Part shown: piece after piece, positions 26,431 through 34,446 of the stretch
How positions within the stretch are numbered: the stretch's first letter is position 1
How the letters are laid out: each line of letters begins with the position of its first letter
DNA from: Woronichinia naegeliana WA131
GTDB taxonomy: Bacteria; Cyanobacteriota; Cyanobacteriia; Cyanobacteriales; Microcystaceae
Reading direction: 5' to 3'
DNA: 64,000 bases
Assembly: GCA_025370055.1 (NCBI GenBank)
Contig: CP073041.1
Location: 3,534,001 to 3,598,000, forward strand
Made by a program: the position numbers and the translations under genes
Notes under the pieces: model-generated
Seen by the model: only the letters and a program-made list of their open reading frames with translations
Databases searched by the model: none
Told to the model about the DNA's origin: nothing

Positions 26431-27542
26431 TTGCGAATTCTAAAAATAAGAGATAATATAATAAAAATAGAAAAATTAGTCAAGAGGCTGAGAAATGATT
26501 AAGTTAGAATTTACAGAAGAAGACAAAAGACTGTTGTCTTACGGTCGGTTTAATCACCCGCATCCTAGAGTGCAGCTAAAGATGGAAGTTTTATGGCTAA
26601 AAAGTCAGGGATTGTCTCATCAAAAAATTGCTCAATTCGCAGGAGTTTCAGTAAATACGGTGACAAGCTATATCCGTGATTATCAAGAGGGCGGGATAGA
26701 AAAACTAAAAGAAATAAAATTTAATCGCCCGAAAAGCGAGTTAACAGAGCATCAAGGGACAATTGAGGCATATTTTGAGTCAAATCCACCAGCAACAATA
26801 AATGAAGCAGTAAAAAGAATAGAAGAATTAACAGGAATAAAAAGAAGTCCGACGCAAGTCAGAAAATTTTTAAAGTCAATAGGAATGAGGTGTCTAAAGG
26901 TGGGAACAATTCCATCAAAAGCAGATGTAGAAGCTCAGGATAGCTATAGAGAAAAAGAGCTAGAACCAAGGCTAGAAGAGGCAAAAGCAGGAAAAAGGGC
27001 AGTTTTCTTTGTAGATGCCTCTCATTTTGTAATGGGAGCATTTGTAAATTTTATATGGTGCTTCAAGAGGATTTTTATTAAGTCACCATCAGGGAGAAAA
27101 CGTTTTAATGTGTTAGGAGCATTAAATGCAATTACCCATGAAGTAATTATGGTAACGAACAGTTCTTATATTACGGGAACTCAGGTTTGTGAACTCCTAG
27201 AAAAGATAGCAGAATTAGGACTATTAATACCGATTACGTTGGTATTAGACAATGCTCGTTATCAAAAATGCCGAATTGTGCAGGAGTTGGCAGAATCATT
27301 AGGAATAGAGTTACTGTACTTACCTCCTTATTCTCCTAACTTGAATTTAATTGAAAGACTGTGGAAGTTTGTGAAGAAGAAGTGTTTATACGCAAAATAT
27401 TATGAAGATTTTACGCAGTTTTCTGCAGCAATTTCAGGATGTCTTGAGGATGCTAACGTAAAATATAAGGAGGAGCTTGATTCTCTGCTCACCTTACGAT
27501 TTCAACGCTTTGATAAATCTCAGATTATGAACGTTTGAAGTA
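26431..27542 (+). mobile_element. IS630-family element 1 (boundaries approximate)
   Basis: One intact transposase gene inside the TPR gene. The ends are placed from the interruption of the host frame. Left TTGCGAATTC and right GTTTGAAGTA do not form a clear inverted repeat, and a TA duplication is visible only on the right. Exact limits are uncertain by a few bases. Confidence 0.7.
26495..27538 (+). CDS. IS630-family transposase (single frame)
   Basis: 347 residues, intact. The N-terminal helix-turn-helix reads LSHQKIAQFAGVSVNTVTSYI. The DDE triad lies in AVFFVDASHFVMG, TLVLDNARYQKC and PYSPNLNLIERLWKFVKKK, the classic IS630/mariner pattern. A start ATG at 26495 has GAGG upstream. The stop is at the element's right end. 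Confidence 0.92.
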   Translation: MIKLEFTEEDKRLLSYGRFNHPHPRVQLKMEVLWLKSQGLSHQKIAQFAGVSVNTVTSYIRDYQEGGIEKLKEIKFNRPKSELTEHQGTIEAYFESNPPATINEAVKRIEELTGIKRSPTQVRKFLKSIGMRCLKVGTIPSKADVEAQDSYREKELEPRLEEAKAGKRAVFFVDASHFVMGAFVNFIWCFKRIFIKSPSGRKRFNVLGALNAITHEVIMVTNSSYITGTQVCELLEKIAELGLLIPITLVLDNARYQKCRIVQELAESLGIELLYLPPYSPNLNLIERLWKFVKKKCLYAKYYEDFTQFSAAISGCLEDANVKYKEELDSLLTLRFQRFDKSQIMNV

Positions 27543-28292
27543 TAGTAATGTGGGGGCGATCGGGGATCATAATCAGGTCACTCAGAATATCATTGTGCAA
27601 TCTCCTGATTATCAAGCTTTGATGGCTGGGATTAAGGATAAAAAAAGGCTTTTACGGCTAGAGACTGATCCTTTAGAAGAATTAGAAATTTCTGGGGAAT
27701 TAGAACAACTGGAAGCGCAGTTAGAGCAGTTTAAGGAAAATATTGTCAGGTTAGCCGAAATTTTTAGCAAAATCGAAATCAATACGGAACGCCTACGACA
27801 AGCGAAGGACTATTTTGATCAAGGGCAATTTCGGGAAGCGGATGCGATTTTGCAAGCGGAAGAAATGGTCAAGGATTTGAATAAACTCCTGCAAAAAGAC
27901 CAACAGCTTGATCGAGAAAAGGCGGAAGTCAGAGCCAGCCGTGAACAAATCGCCAACGAGTTTCTGATTAAAGCCCAACTCTGGGCCACTTTTTATGAGC
28001 AGTCCAACCGCTTTGAGCAGACCTGTGAATATTTTGCTGAGTCCCTACGGGCATTGAAAACAACAGACAATTTATTTGCCTACGCTCATTTTCTGGATGA
28101 ACATTATCAATTGGATCAAGCGAATCTTTATTACACAGAAGCTCTTGAGATTTGTAGAAATTTAGGGGACTTGCCCGATGTGGCCATTACTCTCAACAAC
28201 TTAGCTGTTTTGCATGATATTAAAAATGAAAGGTTGATCGCGGAGCAAGAATACCAAGAGGCATTGCAGATTTATCAAGAATTAGCGGTAGA

Positions 28293-28870
28293 GAATCCCC
28301 GTTCTTTTCTGCCCTATGTGGCCACGACTCTCAACAATTTGGCTATTTTGCATAGTGATAAAAATGAAATAGTGATCGCGGAGCAAGAATACCAAGAGGC
28401 TTTACAGATTTACCGAGAATTAGCGTTAAAGAATCCCCGTTCTTTTCGGCCTGATGGGGCAATGACTCTCAACAATTTGGCGGCTTTGCATTACGCTAAA
28501 AATGAAATGGCGATCGCGGAGCAAGAATACCAAGAGGCTTTGCAGATAAGCAGAGAATTGGCAGTAGAGAATCCCCGTTCTTTTCTGCCCGATGTGGCAC
28601 AGACTCTCAACAATTTGGCTAATTTGCATCAGAATAAAAATGAAATGGCGATCGCGGAGCAAGAATACCAAGAGGCTTTGCAGATTAGGAGAGAATTAGC
28701 GGTAGAGAATCCCCGTTCTTTTCTGCCCGATGTGGCCACGACTCTCAACAATTTGGCTGTTTTGCATAGTGATAAAAATGAAATGGCGATCGCGCTGGCA
28801 GAATACCAAGAGGCATTGCAGATTAGGAGAGAATTAGCGGTAGAGAATCCCCGTTCTTTTCTGCCCGATG
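28293..28870 (+). repeat. 138-bp near-identical coding repeats in the TPR gene
   Basis: The string GAATCCCCGTTCTTTT starts at 28293, 28431, 28569, 28707 and 28845, a strict 138-bp period (46 codons). Units differ by only a few bases, and several carry GGCGATCGCG. This is DNA-level repetition, not just protein similarity. Confidence 0.92.
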
Positions 28871-29105
28871 TGGCCATGACCTTGATTAATCTCAGTATTT
28901 TTTATGCACAAGCTCAATCTAAAAAATCTTTATGGTCACGAATCTTTCGCACTGGGTCAAAGACAGAAAATAAAGACACTAACGCAAAATTACTAGCCCA
29001 AGAAATGACTGAAATTGCCCAACAGTTTCCCGATCTGCCAAGGGTTCAACAATATGCCGAGGCCGCCCGCCAAGTTTTAGAAAATTTAGGAGCAAATTAA
29101 AAATT

Positions 29106-29462
29106 ATGAACAACCTAGAACTACAACATCGTTTAACGGAAAAAATAGCCGCCCTATCTTCAGAAAATCTTCATCTAATCTGGAAAATTGTTGAAGACTT
29201 AACTAAAGATGATTTATCGGTAAATAATGAAGAGTATCCGATAGAAACCTTATTGCAAAAATGGCAGTATTTAATTAAAAATAATCAAGAATTAGACCCA
29301 GATAAGCCTTTAAATAACCAGGAGATTGAGTTAATTTGTCAATCTTTAAGTCAATCCCAAAAATCTCGTCCTATCGGGCTGGCTGATGGTGAATTCATTG
29401 TACCTGATAACTTTAATGAACCGTTACCTGATGAAATTTTAGATTTATTTTATCCCCAATGA
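29106..29462 (+). CDS. VapB-type antitoxin
   Basis: 118 residues. The C-terminus IGLADGEFIVPDNFNEPLPDEILDLFY is the hallmark of antitoxins paired with PIN toxins in cyanobacteria. It normally blocks the toxin's active site. The N-terminal half is helical. It starts 5 bases after the TPR stop. Its TGA overlaps the ATG of vapC (ATGA at 29459-29462), so translation is coupled. The toxin is broken, so this antitoxin is now an orphan here. Confidence 0.8.
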   Translation: MNNLELQHRLTEKIAALSSENLHLIWKIVEDLTKDDLSVNNEEYPIETLLQKWQYLIKNNQELDPDKPLNNQEIELICQSLSQSQKSRPIGLADGEFIVPDNFNEPLPDEILDLFYPQ

Positions 29463-30067
29463 GACTATTACTAGACACCCATATTTTTCTTTGGTTTATT
29501 CGTGATGATCCTTGCTTGGCCGATTCATTACGTCAGGAAATAAAAAATACTAATAACGAGGTTTTCTTGAGTGTTGTTTCGATTTGGGAATGCGTCATTA
29601 AATAGGGCTTGCTGAATAAGTCTGCAAATCGAACCTAGATGCCACAGGGCGCGAAAAATGGTGACTTCAGAAATCAGTTTCCGATTTTAACCCACAATTT
29701 TCTAGCAAAGTGCATGGATTTTGAGCCTTCAAATGCCATAAGCTTGCACCTAATCGTGTTCAAAATGGCTGAAAAGCTTATCTGATAAAGGTTCTGCCTT
29801 TATTCGGCAAACCCTAAATATGAATTAGGTAAATTAGAATTTCCTGAACATCCCGATAATTATCTCCCTAAAAAAAGAAAACAGCATCTCATTAATAGTC
29901 TTATTGTTGATGAAAATAGTATAGTCCACTTAAAAGACTTATCTCCTTTACATAAAGACCCCTTTGATCGTCTTTTGATGTGCCAATCTTTACAAAATAA
30001 TTTAGTGATTGTCACTGAAGATCAGAAGATGTTAGCCTATCCCAATATTAAATTTTTATTACTTTGA
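29459..30067 (+). pseudogene. VapC-type PIN-domain toxin, interrupted by a MITE
   Basis: The first part MRLLLDTHIFLWFIRDD gives the first PIN Asp (LLDTH) and reaches SVVSIWECVIK, where a MITE at 29605-29814 adds an immediate TAG. After the MITE the frame resumes YELGKLEFPEHPDNYL, HKDPFDRLLM (later acidic residues) and LVIVTEDQKMLAY to a TGA at 30065-30067. Excising the MITE and one TAAATA copy restores a full ribonuclease-toxin frame. Confidence 0.9.
29605..29814 (+). repeat. 210-bp MITE, copy 2, inside vapC
   Basis: Starts GGGCTTGCTGAATAAG and ends TTCGGCAAACCC, flanked by a perfect 6-bp duplication TAAATA (29599-29604 and 29815-29820). The same length as the copy at 5459 and in opposite orientation. 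A 6-bp TA..TA target and termini shared with the IS5/IS1182-type elements suggest mobilisation by their transposase. Confidence 0.92.
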
Positions 30068-30072
30068 TCACA

Positions 30073-30120
30073 GTTCAACAATATGTAACAATATGTCGAG
30101 ACCGCCCGCCAGATTTTAGA
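30073..30120 (+). repeat. Duplicated fragment of the TPR gene 3' end
   Basis: GTTCAACAATATG, then GACCGCCCGCCAGATTTTAGA, matches 29044-29080 near the end of the TPR gene with a 10-base internal duplication. It suggests the VapBC module lies between two copies of this tail. Confidence 0.65.
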
Positions 30121-30290
30121 ATGACGATTCAGATTAGGCAATCAGTCAGAATATCCATCTGATCGCCCTAAATCCCCCTTAAAAAGGTGGACTTGGAGAT
30201 AGGGGTTTGGTTTCCAAATCCAGAGACTTTGTAAATGACAGACCCTTGATTCCAGCTATAATTGATAAACCAAATCACAATAAAACTCCG

Positions 30291-30569
30291 ATGACAACAA
30301 CCCTGAACTTCAATCAAACCTTTGAGCAACTTTGTGAACAGGCGATCGCAACTCGACAACCCGTAGAAATTCAACAGGAAGGGCGAGAAAATGTTTCTTT
30401 AATTCCTACCGCCGAACTTAATAGCCTCCTAGAAACTGCCTATTTATTCAGTTCTCAGGAAAATGCCGATCGCCTTCTCGATTCCCTTAAACGCGCTAAA
30501 GCCAGAAGCAATCAACCCAGAACTTTAGAAACCCTACGCCAGGAGTTTCATTTTCATTACAATTCTTAA
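30291..30569 (+). CDS. Phd/YefM-type antitoxin
   Basis: 92 residues from the ATG at 30291 (MTTTLNFNQTFEQLCEQAI); the longer open frame from 30207 has an atypical N-terminus. IATRQPVEIQQEGRENVSLIPTAELNSLLETAYLFSS is the Phd/YefM fold, followed by a toxin-binding helix. No toxin gene follows: the next 270 bases have no RelE/YoeB-like frame. So it is solitary, or its toxin was lost. Confidence 0.75.
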   Translation: MTTTLNFNQTFEQLCEQAIATRQPVEIQQEGRENVSLIPTAELNSLLETAYLFSSQENADRLLDSLKRAKARSNQPRTLETLRQEFHFHYNS

Positions 30570-30872
30570 AATTATTATTTTTCCACCTGTAAATAATTCG
30601 TTGATAGATTATCCTGGGTCACGGTACGATAAGAGTTTGGCGATCGCGTCAGATGTAATCAACGAAAATTTTACAGCAAGAAAAACATTCCCATCATCAT
30701 GTTGATGGAAAACAACAGCATCATTGATAGCGTTAAAACCAAACTTTCGGGAGCATCAGGTTATATTCAGAGACCTTTTCTGGTGAATAAAATAGTACAA
30801 TTGATTGGAAACCGTTTAGCCAAAACCCCGTTTCAATCGGGTGCGACCTTTAGTTGATAAAAGCTGTTGTAA

Positions 30873-31811
30873 TCAGGGTTCTACAGGGAACCCATATTGA
30901 TCAAGTTTTGCCCAAAATTGACTCCATCGTTCCTTGGTCAATACCAAAGCTCGTAGGCTCAAAATAATTCCTGCTCCTTTTTCCTTCCATCGCATCCCTG
31001 AACAACATAATCGTTGTTTGACCAACGTCTTACAAGCTGCTTCCGTAACACCTGAACCAATCGGATACTTTTTCTCTAAGTATTCAGCATAATCCATTTG
31101 ATGCTGATGATTCTCGTAATAAGTAATCGCCGCTTGTAGTTTCTCGGTAAGATTCTTAGAATGACTTTTTTCTTCTTTGACTTCTTTCATCAGATTTAGC
31201 AGTTCTCCTGCTTTTCCTTTTTCATGCTTGAGTTCTCGACAATTTTCAGTCAACCATTCTTTTTGTTTTGACACGGTATTCGGATGCAACGCTTCTGCCA
31301 AGGCACCTAAGTAACCAGAGGCATGATAGAAATCTAATATCTGTTCTTCCGTTTGCTTTTCTAAAAACTTCCAATTTGATTCTGCCCCGTCTGCTATCCC
31401 GACCAATGTTGCCTCTGGATAACGGTTTTTCGCTCGCTCAATTTCTCTTTCTAATCTTTCTAGAAAACTCTTTTTTCCATACTCTGGTGCCGCACCTAGA
31501 TAGATTGTAGGTTGACGTTCGCCTTCACTATCGTATAGGGAAACGGTTCCCACCATTGCTTCACGGTAGCCATCCTCACACATCAGCATACAGGTTCCAT
31601 CTAATCCTATTCCCACTGTTGCAATTTGGCTATCCTCCTTGGGCGGGGCATAACTCCACGCTTCTTCTTTTGCCTGTACCACACTTCCTACTGCTTCACT
31701 CAATCTTTGGATATAGGATAGCGCTACTTTTCTACCATGATTTTCTAATAAATCATTTTTCACCTCTTTGCCTGCCATCCCTGACATTTTTGAGGATACC
31801 TGTTTTGCCAA
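30873..31811 (-). CDS. ISKra4-type transposase, downstream frame (copy 3)
   Basis: 312 residues, identical by eye to copy 1 at 12219. It carries the same acidic residues (GLDGTCM, GIADGAESN, GVTEAACK), so it is a candidate active copy. Confidence 0.87.
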   Translation of the reverse strand: MAKQVSSKMSGMAGKEVKNDLLENHGRKVALSYIQRLSEAVGSVVQAKEEAWSYAPPKEDSQIATVGIGLDGTCMLMCEDGYREAMVGTVSLYDSEGERQPTIYLGAAPEYGKKSFLERLEREIERAKNRYPEATLVGIADGAESNWKFLEKQTEEQILDFYHASGYLGALAEALHPNTVSKQKEWLTENCRELKHEKGKAGELLNLMKEVKEEKSHSKNLTEKLQAAITYYENHQHQMDYAEYLEKKYPIGSGVTEAACKTLVKQRLCCSGMRWKEKGAGIILSLRALVLTKERWSQFWAKLDQYGFPVEP

Positions 31812-32181
31812 TAATGGCGTTGATGTTATGATTATCCTTGCTTCTCTTTCTAAGGGGCAATACGTTTTTCCTCAAAGGTGAACGCTGATATACATGACGA
31901 TTCACTATAACCTCACCATAAGGTGTTTGATATTCTTTCGGTTGCTCTCCCTTACTCTTCCAGATTTCTTCACCGATTTTTAAGGGTGAACCATCTGTAT
32001 CTAAATATTTCAAGGCTTCTTTGCTGGCGATGCAACCTACTTCGTTTAAGCCTTTTTGAATATTTATTTCTGTATCCAACATTGAACGACTGAGTTCTAA
32101 TGTTAGTTCTATTTTTATCTTTGAACCCTCTACATTAATTAGTTTTGCTGTCATCATTGTTTCCTCTTTGTCACTTTTCAT
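31753..32181 (-). CDS. ISKra4-type transposase, upstream frame (copy 3)
   Basis: 142 residues, identical to the other two copies. It overlaps the catalytic frame and presumably fuses to it by a +1 shift. Confidence 0.87.
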   Translation of the reverse strand: MKSDKEETMMTAKLINVEGSKIKIELTLELSRSMLDTEINIQKGLNEVGCIASKEALKYLDTDGSPLKIGEEIWKSKGEQPKEYQTPYGEVIVNRHVYQRSPLRKNVLPLRKRSKDNHNINAIIGKTGILKNVRDGRQRGEK

Positions 32182-32257
32182 CCCATGTTAACACTTTTCT
32201 TTTCCTTCATCAACTAAAGGTCACACCCTTTCAATCTAGCCGTTCTTTGGCTCCCAA

Positions 32258-32680
32258 CTAAATCTGTTGTCGAATGGCTTTACGGTAAAGAGTTTGGATT
32301 TTACCGAGGAGTTTCTCAATCGGTTTTTTTTGTGTTTCTTGGGCTGGATCAAGTCCTTGTAAAGTCGTTAATAACTTCGCCTCTTGGATCTGGATATCTC
32401 CATCGCTGTAAAGTAAACCACTTAGCCTTTCGAGAAGTTCTTGGTAATCTTCCTCGCTATGATTGTCGCCTAGGTAATCCTGTAACCATTGATAACATTC
32501 CTGGGGAGAAACGGGTTTTAATTCTGATAACAATAGTTTCAGTTCTGGATCATCTTGTAAATGATGTTGCTGGGCAGTTTGTTTAAGATAGCTTCTTTCT
32601 TCGACCTGAATCACGCCATCAATCCAAGCCGCACCGATCAGGATTTTAAGCAATTGTTTCGTTTTTTGATGATCCATCAT
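32258..32680 (-). CDS. TerB-like helical protein
   Basis: 140 residues from the double ATG at 32680, which has AAGGAG about 11 bases upstream; the longer frame to 32878 runs into rsmB and lacks such a site. LKILIGAAWIDGVIQVEERSYLKQTAQQ and LLYSDGDIQIQEAKLLTTLQ are two acidic D-G repeats as in TerB-type domains, which may bind metal ions. Cytoplasmic, function unknown. It follows rsmB by about 70 bases on the same strand. Confidence 0.7.
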   Translation of the reverse strand: MMDHQKTKQLLKILIGAAWIDGVIQVEERSYLKQTAQQHHLQDDPELKLLLSELKPVSPQECYQWLQDYLGDNHSEEDYQELLERLSGLLYSDGDIQIQEAKLLTTLQGLDPAQETQKKPIEKLLGKIQTLYRKAIRQQI

Positions 32681-32748
32681 CGTGAGATACTCCTTTGAGT
32701 AAGTTATAGGTCGATCCTGACGTTGTTTCACTGACATTGAGCATTTCT

Positions 32749-34101
32749 TTATGCTTTCTTCAATTTTGCAATAAAAAAGCCGTCCATGTGTTGTACCTGG
32801 GGGAGGATTTGTAACCAACCTTCCTCGGAGGCGATTTTCTTGGCTAGGGAGAGAACTGGTAAAGGAGAGAGATGCCATTGGGGGTGGGTTTGCAGAAATT
32901 GTTGAATAATGGCTTGATTTTCCTGAGGGTTAAGGGTGCAAGTAGCATAGACAAGATCACCTTGCGGTTTTACCCAGGTGGCGGCTTGTTCTAGAATTTC
33001 TGCTTGTAATAAGGTTAGGGATTGGATTTTGTCAGGGGTTTGTCGCCAACGAATATCAGGATTGCGATGGAGCGTGCCTAGACCGGAGCAGGGAGCATCG
33101 ACTAAGACTTTATCGGCGAGTTGACCCTCTGGTAATTGAAATTTTCGGCTATCTCCAATCCAGGGATAAATCGATCGCAGTTGGAGACGTTGTTGGCTTT
33201 TTTCAAGTTTTTTTAAACGGGAGGTAGTTAAATCACAAGCATAAATAGTGCCGCGATCGCCCATTAATTCAGCAAGATGAGTCGTTTTGCCACCAGGGGC
33301 CGCACAGCCATCAATAATTAAGTCCTGGGGTTGGGGATTGAGTATATGGCTAACCAGTTGGGCACTGGCATCTTGAACTGTCCACCAACCATCCCTAAAG
33401 CCAGGTAAGTTTTGAATGGTGCGTTCTCCTTTAATTAATCGTAGGGCTTGGGGCAGTCCTGCTAGACGTTGGGTTTCTACAGTAACCTGAGCTAGGGCTT
33501 GCTCTACGGTTTCGAGGTCGGTTTTAAGGGGATTAATCCGCAGATCAATGGGGGGTGGTTGATTAAAGTATTGGCAGAGTTCGGCGGTGTTCTGTTCATC
33601 CCACTGTTCTCTAAAAAGCTGAATTAACCAATCAGGAAAGCTATAAAAAATTCCTAATTTTTGTATGGGATCAATCGGCAAAATCAAAGGATCGCCTTGG
33701 GTGGCTTGAATGCGTAGATAGCTCCGTAAAATGCCGTTAACAACACCCGCTAAACCTTTTAAGCCATTCGCTTTGGCGAGATCAACACTGGTATTAACGG
33801 CTGCCGAGGCAGGAATTTGATCTAAATAGCGGAGTTGGTAAAGTCCAATCTGGAGAATTCTTCGTAGATCCGGCGGTTGTTTTTGGTTGTTTTTTTGGCT
33901 AAATTGTTCAATTAAATGATCTAAGGTTCTTTGACGACGGATTACGCCATAGACTAGTTCGGTTACTAAACGGCGATCGCTCTGTTGTAAATCGGATTTT
34001 TGTAGAATGCGGTCTAGAGCACTGTCAGCATAACTATCTTTGCGGTCAATATCCCGTAATACCTGAAAAGCAGTTTGGCGAGCAGAAGTTGTCGGGGTCA
34101 T
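32749..34101 (-). CDS. rsmB: 16S rRNA (cytosine-967-C5)-methyltransferase
   Basis: 450 residues. An N-terminal NusB-like RNA-binding domain (TSARQTAFQVLRDIDRKDSYADSAL to about 140) precedes the SAM-dependent methyltransferase: IIDGCAAPGGKTTHLAELM (SAM site), VDAPCSGLGTLHRNPDIRW (catalytic PC motif) and YATCTLNPQENQ (second catalytic Cys). This matches RsmB/Sun. Start ATG at 34101 (MTPTTSARQ). Confidence 0.95.
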   Translation of the reverse strand: MTPTTSARQTAFQVLRDIDRKDSYADSALDRILQKSDLQQSDRRLVTELVYGVIRRQRTLDHLIEQFSQKNNQKQPPDLRRILQIGLYQLRYLDQIPASAAVNTSVDLAKANGLKGLAGVVNGILRSYLRIQATQGDPLILPIDPIQKLGIFYSFPDWLIQLFREQWDEQNTAELCQYFNQPPPIDLRINPLKTDLETVEQALAQVTVETQRLAGLPQALRLIKGERTIQNLPGFRDGWWTVQDASAQLVSHILNPQPQDLIIDGCAAPGGKTTHLAELMGDRGTIYACDLTTSRLKKLEKSQQRLQLRSIYPWIGDSRKFQLPEGQLADKVLVDAPCSGLGTLHRNPDIRWRQTPDKIQSLTLLQAEILEQAATWVKPQGDLVYATCTLNPQENQAIIQQFLQTHPQWHLSPLPVLSLAKKIASEEGWLQILPQVQHMDGFFIAKLKKA

Positions 34102-34446
34102 AGACGAATGGAGAGAGCGTAATGATCCTGTAGAATAGAACAGTATTAGACAATTGTCTCTTAGTAAAAAAGAATCAAGCTAAAGATTGTCATCACGGTA
34201 AGAGTACCGTCGCAACCGCAAGGCGGGGTATGATGATTTGGTCATGGAAACAGCATCAGGATTGCACAACTTGCGAATTGATGAGCGACAGTTAGCTGCC
34301 TAAATTCAAGAATAAGGTTGAAGGGAAAGATAACTGAAGCTTTAGCTGTCGCTATTTCCAATTAAGTCTAATACGTTAGCATTTTTCTTGCGCTTACCCT
34401 GAACTCTCCATCATGTATCAAATATCATCTCTTGGAGCTTACCTGA
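34102..34446. other. Intergenic region, no gene seen
   Basis: Divergent 345-bp spacer between rsmB and the membrane protein gene. I see no repeat of the resident families and no recognisable RNA. It presumably holds both promoters. Confidence 0.35.

Larger units (their letters stand above)
26375..29100 (+). pseudogene. TPR protein gene split by an IS630-type element
   Basis: The reading frame starts at ATG 26375 (MTDATYNLNLPNILNTVTG), is interrupted after 26430, and resumes at about 27544 with SNVGAIGDHNQVTQNIIVQ. The downstream part could start only from a TTG at 27535 inside the IS end. It then has a coiled-coil stretch (about 60 residues, LEELEISGELEQLEAQLEQF), a helical linker, a degenerate TPR and five 46-residue TPR units with NPRSFLPDVA linkers, ending LAQEMTEIAQQFPDLPRVQQY. 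Probably a protein-interaction scaffold. The downstream half may still be expressed. Confidence 0.75.
30839..32228 (-). mobile_element. ISKra4-family element copy 3 (1390 bp), complete
   Basis: Same termini and length as copies 1 and 2, with a perfect 8-bp duplication TTTCAATC at 30831-30838 and 32229-32236. Confidence 0.95.
30699..32261 (+). pseudogene. Small ORF (54 aa) split by ISKra4 copy 3
   Basis: Removing the IS and one TTTCAATC copy gives an uninterrupted frame MLMENNSIIDSVKTKLSG ... NRLAKTPFQSSRSLAPN ending at 32261. It has no strong ribosome binding site and no family I recognise. The stop overlaps the end of the convergent TerB-like gene by 4 bases. Possibly a genuine small protein, possibly a chance frame. 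Confidence 0.35.

Noticed and set aside
28293-28870. Possible CRISPR-like array
   Set aside because: The 138-bp units are coding TPR repeats without unique spacers. I also saw no CRISPR array anywhere else in the window.
28426-28877. Minus-strand frames over the TPR repeats
   Set aside because: Antisense of perfect coding repeats, therefore repetitive themselves; no evidence of expression.
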